A DNA stretch of 64,000 nucleotides from a virus, in IMG/VR virus record IMGVR_UViG_3300042482_000702, positions 199,355 to 263,354 of that record; one strand, 5' to 3'. Position numbers and translations under genes: made by a program. Below are positions 24,724 to 33,065 of this stretch, piece by piece. The first letter of the stretch is position 1; each line of letters opens with the position of its first letter. The notes under the pieces are model-generated. The model saw only the letters and a list, made by a program, of their open reading frames with translations, did no database searches and was not told the origin of the DNA.

Positions 24724-26218
24724 AAATGAAAATTATAATAACAAATTTAGACAACATTTGTTACAAAGTTCAGGTTTAAAAGATATTCAAATATTAGAAT
24801 ATATTAACCACAATCAATTTAGTTTATCTGAATTATATAATAAAGGGATTTCAGAATCAATTTATGATATAATAGTTTGTTGTCACAACGATATTAAACT
24901 TGAAAATGGGTGGGGTAAAAAATTACTTAATGATTTTGATGAAAACCCTGATTATGGTATTATAGGTAAAGCTGGTTCTTGTTATTTCCCTGAATCAGGG
25001 ATTTACTGGGAAAAAATGAATCAAACAATGGTTGGACAGGTTTATCACCACCCTGAAGGTCAGAAAAAATGGTTAAGTAATTATTCATCAAAATTACCAT
25101 ATTTAATACCTGTTGTAACTATTGATGGGTTATTCATATCATTTAATAAGTTAAAGATTAACCATCAATTTGATGAGACAATTGGTAAATTTCATTTTTA
25201 TGACCATTTATTTTGCGTACCAAATTATTTAGATGGTGTTAAAATTGGTGTTACCTCATCTTTTGAAATCACTCACGAATCCGTTGGTAAACCTAATATG
25301 GAATTTTATAATTCAAAAGATATGTTCATTAAAAAATGGGGTAATAAATTACCTTTGGATTTAAAACCTTTGGAGGTTCATATACCGATTATAAAAGAAA
25401 AACAATTAAAAAATATTGGTAGAGTTGCGGTAATTATACCAACAAAAGGTAAGACAGACTTATTATTTTCCTGTGTAAACTCTTTTATAAAAAATTGTAA
25501 TCCCCAATTATTTGATGTGTTTATCGCCGACACTGGGTCGTCAGATTTTGAAAAAAAAGAAATTAGAGAATTTATATTAGAAAATCAAACCAATATTAAG
25601 ATAAACTTAATTGAGTACGATTATTATAATTTTGGAAAAATTAATAATGATGTGGTTAAAAATCGTATAACCGATGAATATGAATTTTTATTATTTTGTA
25701 ATAACGATATTAAAATCCTTAACAATGTTATTTACGGGATGTTAAAAAATTTTAAAGAAAATTCAAAAATTGGGACTGTTGGGTGTAGATTACATTACGA
25801 AAATAACACAATACAACATAATGGTATTGTTGCCAATTTTGATTCTGTTGGTAATTTTGGAGTAGGACATATAGAATTAAATAAATACTATTCTAAAACA
25901 TATAAAGTTAATGATGTTATCGGTTCAACGGGTGGACTACTGATGATTAAAAAAATTATGTTTGAAAAATTAGGTTATTTTAACGAAAATTATATTTCTT
26001 GTTTTGAGGATGTTGAATTAAATTTAAAATCTATTTTATTAGGTTATCGGAATATTTGCGACACTAGTTTAGTGGCGTATCATTTTGAAAGTCAAACTCG
26101 AAATGATGACCCTGAAAATTTAAAAAAATTACAACTTGATTTTAAGAATAATTTATTTCCATTTGTTTCTAATAATATAGAGAGACTACACAAACATATT
26201 TTAATGATTAAAACATAG
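24695..26218 (+). CDS. Two-domain GT-A glycosyltransferase
   Basis: 507 residues. Residues 1-230 form one GT-A domain of the Glyco_tranf_2_5 type (MITIIYSTHKNENYN; IIVCCHNDIKLENGWGKKLL; D-I as the D-x-D position). Residues 245-507 form a second GT2 domain (VAVIIPTKGKTDLLFSCVNSF; FLLFCNNDIKIL; STGGLLMIKKIMFEKLGYFNENY; CFEDVELNLKSILLGYR). Both nucleotide-binding sites look intact, so it may add two different sugars in sequence, as chain-forming bifunctional transferases do. It ends the first part of the glycan cluster, 48 bases before phoH. Confidence 0.75.
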   Translation: MITIIYSTHKNENYNNKFRQHLLQSSGLKDIQILEYINHNQFSLSELYNKGISESIYDIIVCCHNDIKLENGWGKKLLNDFDENPDYGIIGKAGSCYFPESGIYWEKMNQTMVGQVYHHPEGQKKWLSNYSSKLPYLIPVVTIDGLFISFNKLKINHQFDETIGKFHFYDHLFCVPNYLDGVKIGVTSSFEITHESVGKPNMEFYNSKDMFIKKWGNKLPLDLKPLEVHIPIIKEKQLKNIGRVAVIIPTKGKTDLLFSCVNSFIKNCNPQLFDVFIADTGSSDFEKKEIREFILENQTNIKINLIEYDYYNFGKINNDVVKNRITDEYEFLLFCNNDIKILNNVIYGMLKNFKENSKIGTVGCRLHYENNTIQHNGIVANFDSVGNFGVGHIELNKYYSKTYKVNDVIGSTGGLLMIKKIMFEKLGYFNENYISCFEDVELNLKSILLGYRNICDTSLVAYHFESQTRNDDPENLKKLQLDFKNNLFPFVSNNIERLHKHILMIKT

Positions 26219-26266
26219 ACATTTAAATTAAAAGAAGTATTCTTATAAAATAAAAACAATTATAAA

Positions 26267-27031
26267 ATGGCTGAACAACGAAAAAAGAAACCAACAACAA
26301 CTACTTCTACCCCTGAACCAACAGGTAAACCGATAAATAAAAAAGATTTAATTGGTCAAATCATTAAGAGAAAAACTAAAGAAAAGTTTTTAACTCTAAA
26401 TCAAAAAAAGTATTACGACACTTTAATTGATAGTGAAATAACAATTTGTTCCGGACCGGCAGGTGTTGGTAAAAGTTATATAACAATGAAGGCAGCTATT
26501 GATTTACTTTCAGATTCAAAAACCCCTTATGAAAAAATAATCATTGTTAGACCAGCTGTCGAAGCCGAGGAAAAATTAGGTTCATTACCAGGAAATGTTG
26601 AGGAAAAACTTGACCCGTATATTTTTCCATCTTATTACTTATTAAATAAAATTATAGGTAAAGAATCTAGAGAAAAATTAAAAGAGATTGAAGTTATTGA
26701 AGTATTTGCTTTGGCTTTTATGCGAGGTATGAACATTGATAATTCTATTTTAATTTTTGAAGAAGGTCAAAATGCTTCTCCAAGTCAAATGAAACTACTT
26801 TTAACAAGGATTGGATATAATAGTAAGTTTTTTATTTCTGGTGATGTAGAACAGTCAGACAAATATAAAAATAAGACTCATAGTGGTTTATGGGATGCTA
26901 TTGAAAAATTTAGAGATGATGATTACGTATCAACATTTGAATTTAAAGATAAGAGCGATATTGTGAGAAATCCTTTAATTAGTAAAATATTACGTAAATA
27001 CGATAACGAATCAGATGAGAATAGCAATTGA
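26267..27031 (+). CDS. phoH: PhoH-like P-loop ATPase
   Basis: 254 residues. After a low-complexity N-terminus (TTTTSTPEPTGKP) come the PhoH core motifs: ICSGPAGVGKSYITMKAA (Walker A), IVRPAVEAEEKLGSLPGNVEEKLDPY (the family hallmark), LIFEEGQNASPSQMKLLLTR (Walker B with Q-N-x-x-x-x-Q) and FFISGDVEQSD. PhoH-like proteins are common in large phages and probably act on RNA as helicase or nuclease partners. The start has an A-rich, Shine-Dalgarno-less leader. The end overlaps the next gene by 17 bases. Confidence 0.9.
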   Translation: MAEQRKKKPTTTTSTPEPTGKPINKKDLIGQIIKRKTKEKFLTLNQKKYYDTLIDSEITICSGPAGVGKSYITMKAAIDLLSDSKTPYEKIIIVRPAVEAEEKLGSLPGNVEEKLDPYIFPSYYLLNKIIGKESREKLKEIEVIEVFALAFMRGMNIDNSILIFEEGQNASPSQMKLLLTRIGYNSKFFISGDVEQSDKYKNKTHSGLWDAIEKFRDDDYVSTFEFKDKSDIVRNPLISKILRKYDNESDENSN

Positions 27032-27614
27032 AATTAATGGTGTTTTAAGAAACACTATTAATAAAATAGAACAAACATATCAAAAATATTATATTGATAA
27101 AACTGATGGTATTGAAGATGAGATATTCAGTTATGGTATGTCTTTACCCGTAACTTCACTAACATTACAAGACCATTTCAAATTTCAAGATGATGATGAA
27201 TTGTTTTCATTTTTATATGAAGAATTTCCAATGGAAATATTTGGTCACTCACAATCGTCGGAGTATTCAACATTCACTGATTTAAACGAATTATATGTAA
27301 ATTTAAGAGATAATCACGAGTTATTAATTGTGTCTGATGAAATTGGTAGGTCTAAACCAGCTTCGTTATTTTTCTTATCAAAATTTGGTTGTTTATTAGA
27401 AAAAGTAAAATTTTATAGTAATTCTACAATAAATTCTATGTGGGAGGAAATTGATGTTTTACTTACATCAAATCCTACCTTATTATTAGAACATCCTTCA
27501 GATAAAATATTAATAAAATTTGAGACGGAGTACAATAAAGAGATTAACACAATCCATTCTATTACATCAATTAAAGAATTGGAAGATAAATTAAAAAAAA
27601 TAATAGAATGTTAA
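27015..27614 (+). CDS. Hypothetical HAD-like protein, probably inactive as a phosphatase
   Basis: 199 residues. The N-terminal MRIAIEINGVLRNTINKIEQ sits where HAD phosphatases and nucleotidases have D-x-D-G-V-L-R-D, but both catalytic Asp are replaced (E-I-N). Later segments fit the HAD outline: LLIVSDEIGRSKPASLFFLSKFG (S and K-P region) and EEIDVLLTSNPTLL (acidic motif). A degenerate 5'-deoxynucleotidase-like protein is the best guess. It lies between phoH and a short gene, with overlaps at both ends. Confidence 0.45.
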   Translation: MRIAIEINGVLRNTINKIEQTYQKYYIDKTDGIEDEIFSYGMSLPVTSLTLQDHFKFQDDDELFSFLYEEFPMEIFGHSQSSEYSTFTDLNELYVNLRDNHELLIVSDEIGRSKPASLFFLSKFGCLLEKVKFYSNSTINSMWEEIDVLLTSNPTLLLEHPSDKILIKFETEYNKEINTIHSITSIKELEDKLKKIIEC

Positions 27615-27883
27615 AAGTATTAGGTGAAAATTATTATTTGGATTTAGATAAAATTGATTCTTATGTCCAAATAGAGGAAAAAGTGTCAACATCCGGAGAA
27701 ACCGAGGGTACCGCGATTAGTATTATAAAATACGAAACAATTAAATTAATGTTAGAAATCATTATGGATGAAACCGAAGATATTGATGATAAATTAGGAA
27801 TTAAAGGTGTTAGCCAATTATCAATACCTTTTAAACTAGCGTTCAACACTTTACTATATAAAAAATTATTAAATAAATTATAA
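27608..27883 (+). CDS. Hypothetical protein, 91 residues
   Basis: Not recognised. A small acidic protein: an N-terminal beta part (VLGENYYLDLDKIDSYVQIEEK) and C-terminal helices (YETIKLMLEIIMDET; IPFKLAFNTLLYKKLLNKL). It overlaps the previous gene by 7 bases and is followed 4 bases later by a glycosyltransferase gene, so it is part of the same operon. Confidence 0.55.
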   Translation: MLKVLGENYYLDLDKIDSYVQIEEKVSTSGETEGTAISIIKYETIKLMLEIIMDETEDIDDKLGIKGVSQLSIPFKLAFNTLLYKKLLNKL

Positions 27884-27887
27884 CACA

Positions 27888-28949
27888 ATGACACAAGAAC
27901 AAATTTCAAAATTAGAGAAATCTATTCAGAACATGAAAGATAAGAAATCTAGAATTTATCTTTTAGTTCAAGACACTAAAGGTAACGCAAAAGCCTCATT
28001 ATCCTATATCTATAATTTAGGAATGGCATTATTAAATGAAGGATATAATCCAATTATGTTACACGAAAAATCTGACTACACAGGAGTTCAAAGTTGGTTA
28101 GGTCAGGAGTACATGGATTTATTGTCTCATAAACCAATTGAAGGTGAAAATTTAGAGGTTTCACCTGAAGATTTTATTATTTTACCTGAACTTTATGGGT
28201 TTGTAATGAGTCAAATTTCTAAATTACCTTGTGGTAAAATAGTTTTATGTCAAGCATATGACCATATATTAGAAACTTTACAACCAGGCCAAACTTGGTC
28301 TCAATTAGGGTTTTTCAAATGTATAACAACATCAGAGATTCAAAAAGAATATTTAGAAAATATAATGAGAAACATCTCATTTGATATATTAAAACCATTC
28401 ATTTCTGATGATTTTGTACCAAACCCATTACCGGCTAAACCAATTATAGCAATACACGCTAGAGACCAAAGAGAGTCAACTAATATTATAAAATCTTTTT
28501 ATATTAAATTCCCACAATATAGATGGGTTACATTTAGAGATATGAGAGGATTATCTGAGACTGAATTTGCTAAAGCTCTAAAAGAGTGTTTTCTTTCTGT
28601 TTGGGTTGATGAAACAAGTTCATACGGTACCTTCCCATTAGAATCTATGAAATGTAATGTTCCTGTTTTAGGATTAGCACCTAATTTAGTTCCGGAATGG
28701 ATGAATGAAGATAACGGTATTTGGATTAATAATAAAATACAAATCGTAGATTATATTTCTGACTTTTTACAAAATTGGTTAGAGGATAGCATTAACGAAA
28801 ATTTAGAAGGTGAAATGTTAAAAACTGTTGGGACATTGTCAACTAAAGAAACTTTCAACTCCGAAGTAATAAACCTTTTTGAAAGATACTTGTCTGTTAG
28901 ATTAGAATCGTTTGAAGAGCAATTATCTAAACTAGAAACAATAGAATAA
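27888..28949 (+). CDS. GT-B type glycosyltransferase
   Basis: 353 residues. It has an N-terminal helix followed by a Rossmann-like half (SRIYLLVQDTKGNAKASLSYIYNLGMALL) and a second half with PIIAIHARDQRESTNIIKSFYIKFPQYRWVTF and CFLSVWVDETSSYGTFPLESMKCNVPVLGLAPNLVPEW. The latter is the donor-binding region of GT4-like enzymes (E at the start of the G-T-F-P-L-E-S-M-K stretch). Cytosolic. The next gene starts 1 base after the stop, probably making a two-transferase pair with it. Confidence 0.7.
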   Translation: MTQEQISKLEKSIQNMKDKKSRIYLLVQDTKGNAKASLSYIYNLGMALLNEGYNPIMLHEKSDYTGVQSWLGQEYMDLLSHKPIEGENLEVSPEDFIILPELYGFVMSQISKLPCGKIVLCQAYDHILETLQPGQTWSQLGFFKCITTSEIQKEYLENIMRNISFDILKPFISDDFVPNPLPAKPIIAIHARDQRESTNIIKSFYIKFPQYRWVTFRDMRGLSETEFAKALKECFLSVWVDETSSYGTFPLESMKCNVPVLGLAPNLVPEWMNEDNGIWINNKIQIVDYISDFLQNWLEDSINENLEGEMLKTVGTLSTKETFNSEVINLFERYLSVRLESFEEQLSKLETIE

Positions 28950-28950
28950 T

Positions 28951-29763
28951 ATGGAAGAAACTAAAACATTTGACGTATCCGTAATATTACCAATAAAATC
29001 AGGTAAAACATTAGGATTTACAGAGTATTTTGAAAAATGTGTAAAATCATTACAAAATCAAAAAGTGGAAATAAACGAACTAATAATTGTTCATACTAAC
29101 GAAAGTTATTTGGTTGATTATTTAAACGAGTTTGACTTCGGAAGTTTAACTGTTAAGAAATACGAATGGACTAAAGACCCTAACTACGCTGACCAAATAA
29201 ATTACGGGGTTAGAAATTCAAATTCAGAATGGGTTTCATTATTTGAATTTGATGATGAATATTCAAGTATTTGGTTTAAAAATGTTGACTTATATAGTGG
29301 TGTGTATCCTGATGTAAACGCGTTTTTACCAATTGTTGTTGATACAGATGAATCAGGTAAATTTGCCGGATTCACTAATGAAGCGACTTTTGCTGCCAAT
29401 TTTACTGAAGAAATGGGTGTATTAACTAATGAAACATTACTTGACTATCAGAATTTTCAAACGTCAGGTATGGTTATTAAAAAATCGTCATTCCTTGATT
29501 TTGGATTAATTAAATCATCATTTAAATTAACCTTTGGTTACGAATTCTTTTTAAGAATGACACATAACTCGGTAAAAATTATATCAATTCCTAAAATAGG
29601 TTATAAGCATACAAATTTAAGACAAGGGTCCATTTTTTGGAATTATAAAAATGGTGAAAATGTTTTAACTGACGATGAAGTTAAGTTTTGGATTGAATCG
29701 GCAAAAAAAGAATATTTGTTTATTAATGACAGAAACATAAAATACGAACCTCAAGAAGTTTAA
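28951..29763 (+). CDS. Family 2 glycosyltransferase (GT-A)
   Basis: 270 residues. FDVSVILPIKSGKTLGFTEYFEKCVKSLQNQ is a GT2 N-terminus, and SEWVSLFEFDDEYSSIWFKNV holds the acidic metal-binding position (F-D-D in place of D-x-D). The segment FQTSGMVIKKSSFLDFGLI corresponds to the acceptor loop. It shares its last base with the start of the sigma-like gene (TAATG). Donor and acceptor are unknown. Confidence 0.7.
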   Translation: MEETKTFDVSVILPIKSGKTLGFTEYFEKCVKSLQNQKVEINELIIVHTNESYLVDYLNEFDFGSLTVKKYEWTKDPNYADQINYGVRNSNSEWVSLFEFDDEYSSIWFKNVDLYSGVYPDVNAFLPIVVDTDESGKFAGFTNEATFAANFTEEMGVLTNETLLDYQNFQTSGMVIKKSSFLDFGLIKSSFKLTFGYEFFLRMTHNSVKIISIPKIGYKHTNLRQGSIFWNYKNGENVLTDDEVKFWIESAKKEYLFINDRNIKYEPQEV

Positions 29764-30512
29764 TGAGTGAAATAGTTAATTTAACAGGAGATACCGTTGT
29801 TGAGTTAAAAAAGAAAGGTAGAAAACCAACTCAATTAAATTATTTTGATGTTCGGGAAGAATTAGCGGTTGTTAGGTTTCTAGCAACCGAAAATTATGAA
29901 GAAAGAAATAAAATTTATAATGAGTTTTTAAAACAACCTTTAGATAAGATGATATCTTCGATTATTCGTCGATATAAATTATATAGAAAAGACATGGATT
30001 TCACCGAAATTCACGTAGATACTCATTCATTTTTAATGACCAAGATAGAAAAATTTAAACCTTCTAGAGAAAAGAAGGCATATTCTTATTTTGGTACCAT
30101 ATGTAAAAATTATTTAATGGGTCAAATCATTAAAGACCAAAAAGAAACAAATAGAAAAATTTCATACGAGGATATTTCAACCAGCATCGAAAATAATGAA
30201 ATGTTTTCATATAGTATAGAAAACGATGGATTAGACCCCGAAAGAGTTATTAGACATTTTTTATTAGAGTTAGAAAAATTTATTAAAGATGGTAATCTTT
30301 CAGAAAATGAAATTAAATTAGGTCATGCGTTATACGAAATATTCGAGAATTACGATAAAATTTTTGTAGGAAACGATAATAATAAATTTAATAAAAACAT
30401 TATTTTATTATCGTTACGAGAGATGACAAACTTAACAACAAAAGAAATTAGAGGGTCTATGAAAAAATTTAAAAATATGTATTTGGTGTTAATTCAAAAT
30501 ATGGTTAAATAA
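29763..30512 (+). CDS. Sigma-like factor, candidate T4 gp55 analogue for late transcription
   Basis: 249 residues. The middle part reads MISSIIRRYKLYRKDMDFTE...SFLMTKIEKFKPSREKKAYSYFGTICKNYLMGQIIKDQKETNRK. This is the pattern of sigma-70 region 2 (a helix preceding the core-binding segment, then the A-Y-S-Y-F-x-T-I-x-x-N-x-x -10-recognition helix), as in gp55-type late sigma factors. The C-terminus has a helix-turn-helix-like stretch (LREMTNLTTKEIRGSMKKFKNMY). The protein would direct host RNA polymerase to late promoters. A repeated TATTTAT element in front of structural genes is a candidate target. Assignment is by pattern only. Confidence 0.6.
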   Translation: MSEIVNLTGDTVVELKKKGRKPTQLNYFDVREELAVVRFLATENYEERNKIYNEFLKQPLDKMISSIIRRYKLYRKDMDFTEIHVDTHSFLMTKIEKFKPSREKKAYSYFGTICKNYLMGQIIKDQKETNRKISYEDISTSIENNEMFSYSIENDGLDPERVIRHFLLELEKFIKDGNLSENEIKLGHALYEIFENYDKIFVGNDNNKFNKNIILLSLREMTNLTTKEIRGSMKKFKNMYLVLIQNMVK

Positions 30513-30526
30513 ATTACACACTTAAA

Positions 30527-30533
30527 TATTTAT
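30527..30533 (+). promoter_or_regulatory. Candidate late promoter motif TATTTAT
   Basis: AAATATTTATCATT lies 4 bases before the ATG at 30538, the first gene of the baseplate-type block. If it is a promoter the message is nearly leaderless. Confidence 0.35.
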
Positions 30534-30537
30534 CATT

Positions 30538-30918
30538 ATGGCAAGACCGAAAAAAAACGAAATTAATTTATCTAAAGAATCAATGTTATCATTGATGCAA
30601 GAAATCTATAATGAACTAGTAGAACAGAGAAATACCGCAATCAGAATTCAAAATAAAATGTTGACAATGATGAAGGAACCTGAAGATATGACTATCATAG
30701 GACCTGTGATTGAGAAACAACAAAAAATAATTAATGATTGTGTTGAGAAAAAATTGACTCTTTCTAAACTCCAAGCTGGTATGTGGGAAAAATCTAATAA
30801 CAATAATAGTGGTGAAAGTTTTTCTATTACTGATTTAGGTGACGACGATGATTTATTAAAAACCTTAATTGAAAAAGACATATCCAAAAGTTCTGATTCT
30901 TATAAAATGAAAAAATAA
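30538..30918 (+). CDS. Hypothetical protein, 126 residues
   Basis: Not recognised. Helical and Met/Gln-rich (SMLSLMQEIYNELVEQRNTAIRIQNKM; KQQKIINDCVEKKLTLSKLQAGMW), with an acidic C-terminal tail (ITDLGDDDDLLKTLIEKDI). The coiled-coil-like character and its position at the head of a structural block suggest an assembly or virion protein. It is followed 6 bases later by a large structural gene. Confidence 0.55.
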   Translation: MARPKKNEINLSKESMLSLMQEIYNELVEQRNTAIRIQNKMLTMMKEPEDMTIIGPVIEKQQKIINDCVEKKLTLSKLQAGMWEKSNNNNSGESFSITDLGDDDDLLKTLIEKDISKSSDSYKMKK

Positions 30919-30924
30919 TTTAAA

Positions 30925-32847
30925 ATGGGATTAGATTTAAACTTTGACTATAATTCTGTTCAAAATAAAATAAATGCGACAAAATCATATACCGATTTAA
31001 AAGGTCAGTATGATGATACTACTAAAAAAGCCGGAGAAGCATTTGAGAACGCAAAATCAGATATCACCGGTCAAATTCAAAATTTAAAAAATCAATCTAA
31101 AAGATATCAAAAAGAGATTAAAACTCAACTTGAGCAACTATTAGATATTAATAAAATCACTGGTGGTAAGGGGGGTAATTCAACTAAATATGTTAAAAGA
31201 TTATTTTTAACCGCCCTTAAAAATATTGAACCTAAAATTGCTAAAATTTTATCTGAAGAGGCATTAAACGCTGTTGGGTGTGACCAACAGCAATCTTTTA
31301 GTGCTCAAACCATATATATTAAAGTTAAATCAATCGATTTAATTAATCTTTTAAAATTATCACCAACCGAAGACGATGGAAAACCATTGTACGAAAAACA
31401 ACAAATTGATGTACAAAATTATCCATTTGCAATGAATAAAGAATTATACGAATTAATTCAAACTGGTAATCCGTATTCTACGACTAATGGTCAATTATAT
31501 AAAGGACAATCGGGACAAAATTTATTTGATATACAATATGTTGAAAAAGATAATTTTTTTGTTACCGGACCGTGGTATAAAGTGACATTACAAGACCGTA
31601 TTGGGATTGGGGGAGGAACCATAAATAAAGTTGGTGAATTCATGGTGGATTATTTCAAAACAATTAAAGTTGTTGATACCACAAACATAATGGCAAATAT
31701 TATGGAAGCCTTGTCAGGGGCTGCCTCAATTAAAGCTAACGCAGGTATTGGTCAAATTGGTGACCAAACTAAATTTGGCGCGATTGTTCAAAGAATATTA
31801 GGATTATGTTTTGATAATAGAAAAGAAATTGATGTTAGTGGAATTGCCAAATTAGCCGATTTAGATGGTGTTGATGAATCATTTTTTGAATTTAACGAAA
31901 TTGATTTAAGAAAAATAGAACAGACTATCACAAATATAAAAAATGGGGTTATCGAATTTGAAGGGTGTGATAATATTAAAGTTCCTGTGAATGCAAATGC
32001 AATTTTTGACGATTTAAACAATTTAAATTTTGTACCGGATAATGATTTAGTTGATGCTATGGATAATTTAACCAACTCATTAATTAATGACCCAATATGG
32101 GGACTATCACCTCAAATAGATGTACAAGCGACTGTTGATTTTAATTTTATAAAATTAATGTGTCAAGGTATTGCGTCATCATTATTATCACCAAAAATAT
32201 TATTACCAATTTACATTATGTTAAAATCTTTAGGTCAATCTGCTGTTGATTTAATTAATTCTTTTATGACTTTTATTAAAGAGTTTAAGAAATTTGCTAT
32301 TAATGTTATCTCAAAAGTTGGTGCAATATTTATCGAAGAATTATTTGAACTAATTAAAAGGGATATAATGGCGTTAGTTCAGAAAGTAATTACTGATTTA
32401 ATAAAAGAAAAAATTGATAAAAGATTAACGATGATTTTAAAATTAGTACAATTATTATTAATTGTATCAAGTTTTATTAGTGATTGGAGACGATGTAAAA
32501 GCGTTGTCGATGAAATATTATCAATGTTATCCTTAATAACATCATCAATACCTGGTCTTGGTGGGGGAATACCATTACCATTATTATTCGCATCACAACT
32601 ATTAGACGGGTATTCAGCATCAAGAGCTTTTATTGGTTCTATTGAGGAGTTTCAAAAAATCGGGGTCCCAACAGGTGCATTACCAGATGGGAGCCCAAAT
32701 TTAGACATATTATCAAAATTTGGGCAAATGAGAGCCATGGCAAAAGAAGAAGATTCAAATGGTAAATTAGAGATAGCTATAGGACCATTAACAATGACAC
32801 CAGCGGGTTTAACTATCCCAATGAAATCTTTCGGAAAAAAAATATAA
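30925..32847 (+). CDS. Large virion or baseplate-type structural protein, unidentified
   Basis: 640 residues. An N-terminal coiled-coil-like region (EAFENAKSDITGQIQNLKNQSKRYQKEIKTQLEQLL) is followed by a mixed domain with DIQYVEKDNFFVTGPWYKVTLQDR, then a long hydrophobic helical stretch (about residues 410-560). That stretch includes SSLLSPKILLPIYIMLKSL and ILKLVQLLLIVSSFISDW. A Gly/Pro-rich C-terminus ends in FGKKI. It lies two genes upstream of the gp5-like hub protein, so a baseplate or tail role is likely. It could also be a tape-measure-related or membrane-penetration protein. Confidence 0.55.
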   Translation: MGLDLNFDYNSVQNKINATKSYTDLKGQYDDTTKKAGEAFENAKSDITGQIQNLKNQSKRYQKEIKTQLEQLLDINKITGGKGGNSTKYVKRLFLTALKNIEPKIAKILSEEALNAVGCDQQQSFSAQTIYIKVKSIDLINLLKLSPTEDDGKPLYEKQQIDVQNYPFAMNKELYELIQTGNPYSTTNGQLYKGQSGQNLFDIQYVEKDNFFVTGPWYKVTLQDRIGIGGGTINKVGEFMVDYFKTIKVVDTTNIMANIMEALSGAASIKANAGIGQIGDQTKFGAIVQRILGLCFDNRKEIDVSGIAKLADLDGVDESFFEFNEIDLRKIEQTITNIKNGVIEFEGCDNIKVPVNANAIFDDLNNLNFVPDNDLVDAMDNLTNSLINDPIWGLSPQIDVQATVDFNFIKLMCQGIASSLLSPKILLPIYIMLKSLGQSAVDLINSFMTFIKEFKKFAINVISKVGAIFIEELFELIKRDIMALVQKVITDLIKEKIDKRLTMILKLVQLLLIVSSFISDWRRCKSVVDEILSMLSLITSSIPGLGGGIPLPLLFASQLLDGYSASRAFIGSIEEFQKIGVPTGALPDGSPNLDILSKFGQMRAMAKEEDSNGKLEIAIGPLTMTPAGLTIPMKSFGKKI

Positions 32848-32849
32848 TT

Positions 32850-33065
32850 ATGACAAAAATAGAAGAATCAGAAAAGGCGTTAGACATTATAAAAAATTAT
32901 AAATCTTCATCAAACAAGGATTTAATTTTTGTTATGGATTTTATTCAAGAAGATTTTAAATTAACAAAAGAGACTATTATAAAATTAACAGAACATTTAG
33001 ATAAGGTTGAGGTTACTTATAATACAATTTTAAAAGAATATCAAAAAAGAACAAACACTAAATAA
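32850..33065 (+). CDS. Hypothetical coiled-coil protein, 71 residues
   Basis: Not recognised. Almost entirely helical and charged (DFIQEDFKLTKETIIKLTEHLDKVEVTY). It starts 2 bases after the upstream structural gene, and its last base overlaps the hub gene start. Probably a small assembly chaperone or structural bridge. Confidence 0.5.
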   Translation: MTKIEESEKALDIIKNYKSSSNKDLIFVMDFIQEDFKLTKETIIKLTEHLDKVEVTYNTILKEYQKRTNTK

